Assembly: GCA_018266735.1 (NCBI GenBank)
Contig: JAFDZT010000003.1
Coordinates: forward strand, 1-64,000
Source of the DNA: Bacteroidota bacterium
GTDB taxonomy: Bacteria > Bacteroidota > Ignavibacteria > Kapaibacteriales > Kapaibacteriaceae
Direction: 5' to 3'
DNA length: 64,000 nt
The translations under genes were made by a program, and so were the position numbers. The notes beneath the pieces were generated by a model. It made no database searches, was not told where the DNA came from, and was given only the letters and a program-made list of their open reading frames with translations. Shown piece after piece: positions 1 to 9,200 of the stretch (its first letter is position 1; every line of letters starts with the position of its first letter).

Positions 1-306
1 TCAACTAGCTTTCGGACATCTTCAGATTGGACCCTATGTTGACTCTTTCTTGAGTCTGGTGGGGTAACCTTGTTTGAGGTTGTGATCCATGCATAGGATG
101 ATAGATTGGGAGATTGCTACGGTTCCAGTTGATTGTAATTGTTGACTTCGCTGACGGCATAGCCAATGATCGCGCGATCATATGCCTGTGCGACTTGATG
201 TCAACGCTGGTTCAGAAAGACGTGTGGTGAGGAGTCATTTGTTTTACAAACTGAAGCCATTGCAAACCTTTGTACACAAGGCCTACTCAGGCTGTGTCAT
301 GGTTCA
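1..306. other. 5' flanking region without a recognisable gene
   Basis: No open frame with coding character was found on either strand before the gene starting at 307. The stretch looks somewhat richer in A+T than the downstream coding sequence. Its one clear structure is a perfect 16-base palindrome at 166-181 (see separate entry). The window edge cuts whatever lies to the left, so the first bases could be the tail of a neighbouring gene. Confidence 0.5.
166..181. other. perfect 16-bp palindrome (ATGATCGCGCGATCAT)
   Basis: Bases 166-181 read identically on both strands. GGCATA at 157-162 and TATGCC at 181-186 extend it as an interrupted outer arm. It lies about 125 bases upstream of the start codon at 307, so it could be a binding site for a dimeric regulator or a hairpin in the leader. 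No repeat copy was noticed elsewhere in the window. Confidence 0.3.
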
Positions 307-3300
307 ATGGTGCGAATAATTGTCATGCCCACTCGTGAAACACCCTTGGCCGGACATTGTAAGTTCTTAGCGAGAATCTATCGTATTGCAGGTTTACTTT
401 TACTTTCGCTGTGTTCCTGTCTAAATCTGACTTCGCAAAGTCAACTAGCACATAGGGATTGGCTCTTCGGAGTAAGAGCCAGGTTGGTGTTCGGTTCTAC
501 ATCAGTGCAGCCTTCGTTCTGGAATGATTCTTCCCAGATTGCACCAGGTGTACTGATCAGTAGCAGTGGGCGCGTGGTCTTGATGATGTTGGAGAAGTGT
601 GCCATAGGACCATATGGTGATACGTTAAGGGCCGCATCGAACGGACTTAAGACTTGTCCTCGACAACCGTATAACTTGCCACAATCGCTTCTCGCACGCT
701 TGCCTAACAAGCCCAATGAAGTGTTCTCGATCCAAACGCACCAGAACAATGGAGAGCCACGGTATCGCGAAATAGAAAACGGCGCAATGACCATGCATCG
801 CATCTATCTTGATTCCAATGCGGGTGCGGGTGCGGTGGAGTGGGTAGCAGATACGGTGATCAAAGCCTTTATCAAGTCGACAAGTACGCGTAAGCACGCG
901 GCGGCGTGCCAAGCTCTCATCCCCCATCTGAATGGACGTGATTATTGGCTCATTGTACCCATGGTGCACCCTCAAGAGATATGGGCTTACATACTCAATG
1001 AGAATGGAGTGGATACTACTACACTTGTTCGTTCACCGTATTCGTTTCCACGTGGCTTCTTGCCGTATCCGCAAGAGGATCCAATGAATGACTTTGTTGG
1101 CGAGATGAAGATTTCACCAACGGCAACGAAGATGGCGTTCGTCGGCGGCACTCGAGGTCGAGTAGGTCTATACGATTTTGATGTAGCTACTGGTACGTTT
1201 ATGAACGAACGTGAGATCTCAGATCCGAAGTATTGGCACGACGGGGACCCATTCCAATTCGCAGAATTGAACTATCTGGATGCGCCGTATGGAATTGAGT
1301 TTTCGCCGGACGAGTCAAAGGTATACGTAACGGCGATACAATATAATGGAATAGGCGACTATGTATTTTATCGAGACTTCAATCCCGATTCCGCGCGTGG
1401 TGAGCTCGTCCAATACGACATCACGAAACCTACCGCCGATGAGATCAAAGCGACCCGCACGGTGATCGTTCCGATGAGCTATGAACAGAAGCTCGCGGGA
1501 CTGCAATTAGGACCCGACGGAAAGATCTACTGCGCACAGCGCGATCAACAGTTCGTGTCTTGCATCGAGAATCCCAATGCCCTTGGTACAGCATGCACGT
1601 ATGTGAAAGAAGCCGTGCAATTGCTTCCGGGCACTCGCTGCGGTGAGGGGTTCCCGTTTGTCATGAGCACAACGCTTGGAGGAAAGCTGAGGGTTGTGTC
1701 GCAGGATAACTGCGTCGGTGACACGATGTCGATCCCGCTGGCAGGTAGCTTTGTCACGGATTCCGTCCAGTGGGACTTCGGCGATCCATCGTCGCCCACG
1801 AATCAGGGATATGGCCGCATCGGAAGGCACTACTACACACAGCCTGGTGCCTACTTTGTGACGGCAACGATGTTCATTGGCTCCGAGGCACAAGCGCCTG
1901 TTTCGAACTGGGTCTACGTGTATGCAACACCAACGGCAACAGCGAGCGCAGCACCATCAAGTATCTGCGAGGGCGACACTGTCCTACTCAAGTCAACAGG
2001 CGGCATCACCGCACTGTGGTATGCCGGCTCTGACCTTACCACGCCATCGATCGGACGAGGTACGTCACTTCGCGTGATCGCCTCACCACCGGGCAGGTAC
2101 ACAGCCATCGTGCAGACAGCCTTCGGTTGCCTCGATACGACCTCGGTACTGGTCGACGTTCTTCCTGCCCCGACAGTTCAACTGACCGGTGATACGACGG
2201 TGTGCACCGCACAAACATTGACATTCACGCCGCTCATTTTGAATGCCGTGTCGTATGTGTGGACGAGTACGCCTGACGATCCATCCTTGCTGCCTTCCGG
2301 CCCTACCGCTTCTTGCACTCCTCGCGCAGACGCTGTGTATACGCTAACGGTCACCGGTGCGAATGGCTGCAAGGACTTCGCATCCATGCGTGTACGGGTG
2401 CGTGCTCTTCCGGCGGTCGTTGCCACGGGCGACACCATCATCTGTGCACCAACACCTGTGCAGTTCAGCGCGCGCGGCGCAACCTTGTACATATGGAGTG
2501 ATGCACAAGGGCGGCAAGTAGGCACGGGTGCGAACATTACATTTACGCCACAACGCAGTGGAATCTATGTGGTGACCGGAGTCGACTCCGCTGGGTGCGA
2601 GAACCATGACACCGTGAACGTTGTCATTCGACCGACGGTGGATCTGACGATCTCCGGTGATACGATCCTGTGCGACGGAACACCATCGACGTGGACGTGC
2701 TCCGTCGTTCCGCCAGGGAACGAAGAGAACATCATCTGGCTGGATGCATCGAATATTCGGATCGGAACAGGGCCGACCTATACGGCCCTCTTCACGACAA
2801 GCTCACTGTTGCGAGCAACGCTTCCGGGCGCGAGCGACTGCACCGATACGGCGAGTGTGATGATACATGTTGGAACGCGACCTCCACTCAGCGTTCACCC
2901 GATGGACACAACGGCCTGTGTTGGAGACTCGGTGAAGTTCATCGGATCCAACGGCACTGTGCTGCGCACGATGGTGCAGGCCGGTGCAACGTCGTACCCG
3001 ATCACAGCTGTGGACTCGGTGGGGTGCATGACCACCGTCAACGTGACCGCGCGCGGCGTTGTGGGAAATGATCTCACGGCGTCGTTTCGTGACACAACCG
3101 TTGATATTGGCAATGGGGAAGGACCGATCTACATCGACCTCGACGTGTCGCCACATCTTGACAATGGATGGCGCGGTGCTATGGTGCTGCGACTTTCCTA
3201 TCGGTCGCGTTCGTTGAGCGTTGCACGGTACATCGATGCAAGTACCGGTCTTGATCTATCGCCCGTATCGACGAGCACCGTGGCCGATCGGACCATCGTC

Positions 3301-3783
3301 GACCTCGTGATCCCGGCCGCACAGTTGCATGCCCCACGTCAACACCTGCTGGATCTGCGTGCGTTACCGCTTGTCGATCAAGACACGGTATCGACCATAG
3401 ATGTGCAGATCGTGTCGATGGAAGCGCTGGCCGCATGCGTCGACACCACGTCGCGCAGCGGACTGCTGACGATCACCGGCTGTGGTCGCGCCTACTATGG
3501 TCACATTGTTCTTGGGTCACCCACGGCGATCACGGTCAGGCCCAACCCCGCCACAGAGACGGTGTTCGTCGACATCGATGCCGGAGTACAGGGCGAGATC
3601 ACTGTTGCGCTCGTGGATGCCCTCGGTCGGACCATAGCCGAACAAAACGTCCTCCGAACTTCTCACAATCGAAGCAGTGACCACATCGTTTTCGACCTCA
3701 CTGGTGTCGCTTCAGGCATGCATGCGGTTGTGATCACCACGCCAACGGAGCGTCGGTACGTCCAGATAGTGGTAGGGAAGTGA
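307..3783 (+). CDS. Large secreted PKD/Ig-like protein with T9SS type A C-terminal sorting domain
   Basis: This is a 1158-residue exported protein, probably displayed on the cell surface. A hydrophobic signal segment sits near residues 28-42. Residues about 60-460 look like a beta-propeller with recurring FSPD/LGPDGKIY-type turns. Residues about 465-545 form a PKD domain containing WDFGD. Several Ig-like units follow, each opening with a GDT-x-x-C pattern (GDTTVC, GDTIIC, GDTILC), and the last 80 or so residues match the T9SS sorting domain (PNPATE near the start, DVxGRxI-like DALGRTIAE, terminal short beta strands). The start at 307 is ATG; an ATG at 325 would also keep the signal segment. 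It is followed by a spacer and the rpsT/tRNA transcript on the other strand, so it is probably monocistronic. The biological role is unknown; adhesion or gliding would fit the architecture. Confidence 0.85.
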   Translation: MVRIIVMPTRETPLAGHCKFLARIYRIAGLLLLSLCSCLNLTSQSQLAHRDWLFGVRARLVFGSTSVQPSFWNDSSQIAPGVLISSSGRVVLMMLEKCAIGPYGDTLRAASNGLKTCPRQPYNLPQSLLARLPNKPNEVFSIQTHQNNGEPRYREIENGAMTMHRIYLDSNAGAGAVEWVADTVIKAFIKSTSTRKHAAACQALIPHLNGRDYWLIVPMVHPQEIWAYILNENGVDTTTLVRSPYSFPRGFLPYPQEDPMNDFVGEMKISPTATKMAFVGGTRGRVGLYDFDVATGTFMNEREISDPKYWHDGDPFQFAELNYLDAPYGIEFSPDESKVYVTAIQYNGIGDYVFYRDFNPDSARGELVQYDITKPTADEIKATRTVIVPMSYEQKLAGLQLGPDGKIYCAQRDQQFVSCIENPNALGTACTYVKEAVQLLPGTRCGEGFPFVMSTTLGGKLRVVSQDNCVGDTMSIPLAGSFVTDSVQWDFGDPSSPTNQGYGRIGRHYYTQPGAYFVTATMFIGSEAQAPVSNWVYVYATPTATASAAPSSICEGDTVLLKSTGGITALWYAGSDLTTPSIGRGTSLRVIASPPGRYTAIVQTAFGCLDTTSVLVDVLPAPTVQLTGDTTVCTAQTLTFTPLILNAVSYVWTSTPDDPSLLPSGPTASCTPRADAVYTLTVTGANGCKDFASMRVRVRALPAVVATGDTIICAPTPVQFSARGATLYIWSDAQGRQVGTGANITFTPQRSGIYVVTGVDSAGCENHDTVNVVIRPTVDLTISGDTILCDGTPSTWTCSVVPPGNEENIIWLDASNIRIGTGPTYTALFTTSSLLRATLPGASDCTDTASVMIHVGTRPPLSVHPMDTTACVGDSVKFIGSNGTVLRTMVQAGATSYPITAVDSVGCMTTVNVTARGVVGNDLTASFRDTTVDIGNGEGPIYIDLDVSPHLDNGWRGAMVLRLSYRSRSLSVARYIDASTGLDLSPVSTSTVADRTIVDLVIPAAQLHAPRQHLLDLRALPLVDQDTVSTIDVQIVSMEALAACVDTTSRSGLLTITGCGRAYYGHIVLGSPTAITVRPNPATETVFVDIDAGVQGEITVALVDALGRTIAEQNVLRTSHNRSSDHIVFDLTGVASGMHAVVITTPTERRYVQIVVGK

Positions 3784-3904
3784 TAATGTGATCTCTTGCA
3801 CGTAACGCTAGGTCGCATATGCCTGAGTGTTGGCGTGGTATGCACAGTGGTCATCACCACGTGTATCCGTGTGAGCACATGACGTTGAGCCTCACCCACC
3901 CAAC

Positions 3905-3937
3905 AAAAAAGCCGCGCCAGGATGCCTGGTGCGGCTT
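3905..3937 (-). terminator. Rho-independent terminator of the rpsT-tRNA-Arg transcript
   Basis: An 11-bp stem (3911-3921 with 3925-3935, one mismatch) around a three-base loop is followed on the minus strand by six T residues (3905-3910). It sits just downstream of the tRNA-Arg on that strand. Confidence 0.85.
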
Positions 3938-3947
3938 CAAATTGATG

Positions 3948-4021
3948 TGGTCCCGTAGGGATTCGAACCCCAAACCTTCTGATTCGTAGTCAGATGCTCT
4001 ATCCAGTTGAGCTACGGGACC
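3948..4021 (-). tRNA. tRNA-Arg (anticodon ACG)
   Basis: The minus strand folds as a 74-nt cloverleaf. The acceptor stem is GGTCCCG/CGGGACC with discriminator A, the D-loop contains AACTGGATAG, and the anticodon stem TCTGA/TCAGA encloses loop CTACGAA (anticodon ACG, reading CGN arginine codons). The T-arm contains GGTTCGAATCC. The 3' CCA is not encoded. It begins 18 nt after the rpsT stop codon and is followed by a terminator, so it is probably cut from an rpsT-tRNA transcript. Confidence 0.97.
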
Positions 4022-4039
4022 GCAAGGGAGACGAGGCTG

Positions 4040-4303
4040 TTAGGCCTTGGCTTCCATCTTACGAACGTGCTTCATGAGAGCGCTCTTGCGGTTCGCAGCG
4101 GCGTTCTTGTGCAGAACTCCGTGGGCGGTAACGCGGTCGAGGACGCTGAAGGCCTTGCTGAGGGCGGCTTGCGCTACCTCGACGGTTGGTGCCAGGCGTA
4201 CGGCCTTGATCGCTTCGCGCATGACCTTCTTGTTGCCACGGTTGTAGAGCTTGCGGCGACGTGACGAACGGATGCGCTTGATCGCGGATTTATGATGTGC
4301 CAT
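4040..4303 (-). CDS. rpsT: 30S ribosomal protein S20
   Basis: This 87-residue basic protein begins MAHHKSAIKRIRSS and carries the S20 pattern of Lys/Arg-rich helices, ending in a segment with KNAAANRKSAL typical of the family. S20 binds 16S rRNA in the body of the small subunit. The start chosen is the ATG at 4303 because it gives the conserved N-terminus; the frame remains open further upstream but that extension is not S20-like. A Bacteroidota-type promoter lies about 40 nt upstream. The gene diverges from murQ and is followed by tRNA-Arg and a terminator. Confidence 0.97.
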   Translation of the reverse strand: MAHHKSAIKRIRSSRRRKLYNRGNKKVMREAIKAVRLAPTVEVAQAALSKAFSVLDRVTAHGVLHKNAAANRKSALMKHVRKMEAKA

Positions 4304-4343
4304 AGTTTCTCTGTTGTCTTGCTTTGGGAAAACACAAGGACTG

Positions 4344-4374
4344 CAAAGATACGAGGGTTCGCGATACTGACAAA
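4344..4374 (-). promoter_or_regulatory. Bacteroidota-type promoter of rpsT
   Basis: On the minus strand the sequence reads TTTG, 19 bases, TATCTTTG (the -7 box is 4344-4351). This matches the published Bacteroides consensus TTTG-N19-21-TAnnTTTG exactly in both boxes. It lies just upstream of the rpsT start at 4303. Confidence 0.75.
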
Positions 4375-4412
4375 CAAAAAGTGCGATCCGTTGTGGTGCG
4401 TAGCTTTGCAGG

Positions 4413-5327
4413 ATGACGTTGTTCGACCAATTGGCCCTGCTGAGCACCGAGTCTGTGAACCCGCGGACGACCGATATCGACGTTCTGAGCGCCCGCGAGA
4501 TCGTGGAACTGCTCAACGCCGAAGATGCGGGCGTGCACCTGGCCGTCCATGCCGAACTCGACCATATCGCCCGGGCAGCCCAGGCTGCGGCAACGGCCTT
4601 TCGCGCCGGCGGCCGCTTGTTCTACGTTGGGGCCGGCACGAGCGGTCGCCTTGGCGTGGTCGACGCGTCGGAATGTCCGCCCACCTACGGCGTTCCTCCT
4701 ACCATGGTGCAGGCCATCATGGCCGGCGGACCCGATGCCGTGTTCCAAAGTGTGGAAGGAGCCGAAGATTCGAGGGAGGCAGGGAGCAAGGCCATTCGTG
4801 AACGAGGTGTGCAGGTCACCGACGTGGTCTGCGGGATCGCGGCGAGCGGACGGACCCCCTTCGTCCTTGCCGCCCTGGAAGAAGCGCACCGCCTTGGCTG
4901 TGTGACGGTGCTGGTGAGCACGAACGACCGTGCAACGGTGCGTGGATTTGCCCCGGACGTGGACGTGCTGATCTGTCCGCTCGTTGGCCCCGAGGCCATC
5001 ACCGGATCCACCCGCATGAAGAGCGGTACGGCCCAGAAAATGGTCCTGAACATGATCACCACCACGGCCATGGTCCTGATCGGGAAGACGTATGGGAATG
5101 TGATGGTGGACCTTCAGCTGACGAATGAGAAGCTCCGTGAACGCGCAAAACGCATTGTGATGACCATTGGCAACATGACATACGACGATGCCACGTTACT
5201 CCTGGACGCCGCCGGCGGACATGTGAAGACGGCCCTGGTCATGGCCCTCACCGGACGGAACAGGGAAGAGAGTGAGGAGGAGTTGAAGAGGAGTCAAGGA
5301 CATATAAGAAGAGTGACAAGTGACTAA
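4413..5327 (+). CDS. murQ: N-acetylmuramic acid 6-phosphate etherase
   Basis: MurQ cleaves the lactyl ether of MurNAc-6-phosphate to give GlcNAc-6-phosphate and lactate during peptidoglycan recycling in the cytoplasm. The 304-residue product has the SIS-fold signature GAGTSGRLGVVDASE at residues 73-87, with Glu87 and Glu115 (in EGAEDS) at the places of the catalytic acids known in the family, and GSTRMKSGTAQK further on. Length matches the family (about 300). The last few codons (RVTSD) are made of the GTGACAA heptamer tract that continues downstream, so the natural C-terminus has been slightly altered. No other recycling gene is adjacent. Confidence 0.96.
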   Translation: MTLFDQLALLSTESVNPRTTDIDVLSAREIVELLNAEDAGVHLAVHAELDHIARAAQAAATAFRAGGRLFYVGAGTSGRLGVVDASECPPTYGVPPTMVQAIMAGGPDAVFQSVEGAEDSREAGSKAIRERGVQVTDVVCGIAASGRTPFVLAALEEAHRLGCVTVLVSTNDRATVRGFAPDVDVLICPLVGPEAITGSTRMKSGTAQKMVLNMITTTAMVLIGKTYGNVMVDLQLTNEKLRERAKRIVMTIGNMTYDDATLLLDAAGGHVKTALVMALTGRNREESEEELKRSQGHIRRVTSD

Positions 5328-5380
5328 TTCAGTGACGAGTGACGAGTGACAAGTGACAAGTGAAGTGACAAGTGACAAGT
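5313..5380. repeat. Heptamer tandem repeat tract (GTGACRA)n
   Basis: Units GTGACAA or GTGACGA repeat head to tail at 5313-5319, 5332-5359 (four units) and 5365-5378 (two units), separated by imperfect copies. The tract starts inside the last codons of murQ and ends about 20 bases before the DedA-family start. A second copy of the same tract is at 45218-45265. Confidence 0.9.
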
Positions 5381-5399
5381 GTTCAATTCGGAGCCCTGC

Positions 5400-6038
5400 A
5401 TGAGTATCCTGTCGGTTTTTCTTGACTACGTGCTGCATCTCGACAAGCATTTGACCTTGTTGACCGCCGAGTACGGGGTGTGGACCTATGTGATCCTCTT
5501 CCTGGTGGTCTTTGCCGAGACGGGACTGGTGGTGACGCCGTTCCTTCCGGGGGATTCCCTGTTGTTCGCTGCCGGAGCGGTGTGTGCCTTGGGTTCCATG
5601 GATGTGGGGCTGATGATGGCCTTGCTGGCTGTGGCGGCCATTGCGGGGGATTCGGTGAACTATGCCATCGGGTCGACGTTGGGCCATCGGATCCTGAGCA
5701 AGGGTTCTCGGTTCGTCAAGCAGGAGCATATCGATCGAACGCATGCCTTTTACGAGAAGCATGGCGGGAAAATGATCGTGTTCGCTCGGTTCATTCCCAT
5801 CGTGCGGACGTTCGCGCCATTCGTGGCTGGGATCGGCTCCATGCAGTACCGCTCCTTTGCCTTGTACAACGTGCTCGGCGGCATTGCTTGGGTGGTCTCG
5901 TTCTCCCTGCTCGGCTATTTCTTTGGCGGACTGCCCTTCGTGAAACAGAACTTCACATTCGTTGTTGTTGCAATTGTCGTCATCAGCATCCTGCCGGCCG
6001 TGTTCGAGGCCATCAAAGCCCGTCGGGCCACGGCCTGA
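5400..6038 (+). CDS. DedA-family integral membrane protein (VTT/SNARE-associated domain)
   Basis: The 212-residue product has the DedA layout: an early amphipathic helix, then a hydrophobic hairpin with ETGLVVTPFLPGDSLLF (residues near 39-55), a GDSVNYAIGSTLG motif, and the RFIPIVRTFAPFVAGIG motif that carries the conserved Arg residues. DedA proteins are half-transporter-like membrane proteins; several family members act as flippases for undecaprenyl phosphate or phosphatidylethanolamine. The ATG at 5400 was chosen because GGAG lies six bases upstream; an in-frame ATG-like extension to 5379 falls in the repeat tract. Confidence 0.93.
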   Translation: MSILSVFLDYVLHLDKHLTLLTAEYGVWTYVILFLVVFAETGLVVTPFLPGDSLLFAAGAVCALGSMDVGLMMALLAVAAIAGDSVNYAIGSTLGHRILSKGSRFVKQEHIDRTHAFYEKHGGKMIVFARFIPIVRTFAPFVAGIGSMQYRSFALYNVLGGIAWVVSFSLLGYFFGGLPFVKQNFTFVVVAIVVISILPAVFEAIKARRATA

Positions 6039-6091
6039 CGGCATACGGGAACATCTGAAAAGCCTCCGTATGTTCGTAGGCTGTATTCCTG

Positions 6092-6175
6092 GCTTGGATG
6101 GCGGAATTGGCAGACGCACGGGACTTAAAATCCCGTGTCCTTCGGGACGTGCGGGTTCAAGCCCCGCTCCAAGCA
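6092..6175 (+). tRNA. tRNA-Leu (anticodon TAA)
   Basis: An 84-nt class II tRNA with acceptor GCTTGGA/TCCAAGC and discriminator A. The anticodon stem CGGGA/TCCCG encloses loop CTTAAAA (anticodon TAA). A variable arm (TGTCCTTCGGGACG) and the T-arm GCGGGTTCAAGCCCCGC follow. CCA is not encoded. It sits alone between the DedA gene and the FG-GAP gene. Confidence 0.97.
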
Positions 6176-6206
6176 CGCATTGCCTGACCTCATATAAAGT
6201 GTACTC

Positions 6207-9200
6207 ATGAAGCGATCTGCCATTCTGATCCTCCTTGCCGCCTTCCTTGTCCTTTCTGTGGACGCGGATGCGCAACTCTTCAAGAGGATCCCGAAAGAAG
6301 AGACGGGTGTGATGAACACCTTCAAGTACGCACCCGAAAATTATATCCAGACCATTCGCGAGAATCGCGTGAACCCGATGGTTCCGGGGAATGGTGTTGG
6401 CGTGGCGGATTTCAATGGAGACTCGCTGCCCGATCTTGTGTTCTCGACGTCGGCCGGACTCGAGCTCTTCTATAACAAAGGTCACTTGGCCTTCGATCGT
6501 GTAACGAAGAGCGTTCTGCCCGATTCGCTGTCCAGCGCCTATGCAACGGGCATCTCGGTGGTGGACATCGACGGAGATGGTGATCTCGACTTCTACGTGT
6601 GTCGCACGTTCTCGCCGAACCAGTTGTTCGTGAACGATGGCAAGGGTCATTTCATGGAAGAGTCGGTGAAGTACGGTCTCGACCTCAAGACAGAGTCCGT
6701 GCAGGCCGTGTTCTTCGATGCAGATAACGATGGCGACCTTGATTGTTGGGTTGCCACGTATTCGCGATTCAGTGGACAGCAACCGCAGCACAACGATGCA
6801 AATCAGGGCAAGGATGCTGAAGCAGCACAGCGGGAAGGAAGAGTGGCTCAGCACTTCTTGCCAAAAGGCGACACCTCGGCGAAGTTCAACATGAGCTTCA
6901 ATCGCGGTCTGATCAAACGTGATGGATTGAACGACTATATGTTCGCCAACAAGGGCAACGGTACGTTCGTGGACTACACGTATGAGGCCTGGGTGGACGA
7001 TCTTGGCATGTCGCTCAGCGCAACGGCCTCGGACGTGAATCTCGACGGCTGGCCGGACATGTATGTGTCGAACGACTTCAGTCGTGGCGACTACATGCAC
7101 ATCAACAACCGCGATGGAACATTCGCGCCCATGCAGAACAGGTTCATGAATCGCATGTCGGCCTTCTCAATGGGAACCGACATCGCAGACTTCAATAACG
7201 ATGGGTGGCCCGACATTGTCTCGACCGATATGCTTCCGCGCAAGCATGTGCGTCGCATCAATAACTCCGGCAGCAACGGAGACGCATCGATCTACAACCC
7301 GGACTACGATTCGAACCAGGTGATGCGCAACATGTTGCAGCTCAACCATGGCAACGGCAAGTTCAGCGACCTCAGCTATATGACCAACATGGCGGCCACG
7401 GACTGGAGCTGGGCGTGCTTGTTCGGTGATTATGACCTGGACGGGTTGAAAGATCTGATCATCGTGAACGGGTATCCGAACGACATCACGAATCAAGACT
7501 ACGTCTACAACATGGGAGTGCTGGCGGACACCGTCGGCACGTCATTGAAGCAGGGCTCGTATCTGCGTGAACCAACCTATGCCTTCGTGAATCGGGGAGA
7601 TCTGAAGCTCGACGAAGTTGGTGCTGCCTGGGGCATTGCCGACACATCGGCGTCGCTCGGCGCGGCCTATGCAGATCTCGACCGTGATGGTGATCTCGAC
7701 TTCATCGTGTGCAACATCGATATGGAGCCGCAGATCTATCAGAACATGGCGCGTGAAGAAGGTCGCGGTCGGTCCGTGGTGCTTCGCTTCAAGGGGCTTC
7801 CTCCCAACACGCAAGGAATGGGTGCGAAGATCCGCGTGGTGGCAAACGGTATGGCGCAATACTACGAGCGCTATGTGGTGCGTGGATTTCAGTCGTCGGT
7901 TGGTGAAGAGATCGTAGTTGGCGTTGGCAGTGCCACCTCGATCGACTCGGTGATCGTGCAATGGCCGTCGGGACGATCCCAAGTGCTGACCAATGTGCCA
8001 TCCAATGCGGAATATAACCTCTTGGAATCGAACGCAGAACTCTCTGCAACATCGCACTTCGCCCTGCCAACGGGTGAGACCTCGTTGTTCGTCGAGAACA
8101 CCACACAATGTGGTATGGACGCAGTCTATACTGAGAACGAGTTTGACGACTTCAAGCGCATGCGTCTTGCTCCCGTGCGAGAATCGTGGGGTGGCCCTGC
8201 GATGTGCGTGGGTGATCTCGACGGCGACAAGGTGGACGACGTTGTCATGGGCGGCGCACGTGGCAAGAAGGCCGTGGCCTTCAAGCAACTTCCGGGAGGA
8301 ATGTTCACGCATATGAAGATCCCTGCCGTGGAGAAGGACTCCGCCTTTGAAGATCAAGCGCTACTACTCATCGATGTCGATGGTGATGGTGATCAGGATC
8401 TCGTTGCTGCAGGAGGTGGGGCAGAGGTCCCAATGGGTGATTCACTCCAGGGCATGCGTCTGTACATCAACAACGGTAAAGGTGTGCTCACAGCAAAGCA
8501 CGATTGGATGGGTGGCGTGAAGACCAATGCAACGGTGCTTTGTGCGAGCGACTACGATCTCGATGGCGACATCGATCTCTTCGTTGGTGGTGGTGTGGTC
8601 ACCGATACCTATCCACTTCCGGCACCATCGTTTCTCCTGCAGAACGATGGACGTGGTCACTTCACCGACGTCACCGATGTGAAGGCACCGGGACTTCGCA
8701 AGACCGGCCATGTGCGTTCGGCACTGTGGACCGATGCAACGAATGACGGACGTCCGGACCTCATGGTCGTCGGCGAATGGATGCCCATTTCGTTGTGGGA
8801 GAATTCCGGCAAGGCGTTCACGAACATCACGAGAAAGGTCGGTCTCGACACCACGCACGGCTGGTGGTACAGCGTCACGGGTGGCGACGTGGACAATGAT
8901 GGCGACGTCGACTACATCGTCGGCAATCTTGGCATGAACAGCCGCTACAACATCGCCTCGAAGGAAACACCCATCGAGCTCTTTGCCGCGGACTTCGACG
9001 ATAACGAGAGCATCGACCCGCTCATCACCTACATCCCGAATGCCGATGGCGTTCGCCGACTCGTTCGTGACCGTGGCATGATCCTCAGTCAGATGCCAAC
9101 GCTCAATCGCAAGTTCCCAACCTATCTCAGTCTGGCCGTTGCGTCCATCGAAGACGTTGTGGCGAAAGAGAATCTCGATACCTGTCTGCACCTCTCTGCT

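Noticed and set aside
5196..7100. A 634-codon minus-strand frame across murQ end, the DedA gene, tRNA-Leu and the FG-GAP gene
   Set aside because: It lies opposite well-supported genes and a tRNA, is His/Arg-rich without domain character, and its SLVTCH repeats are simply the heptamer tract read on the other strand.
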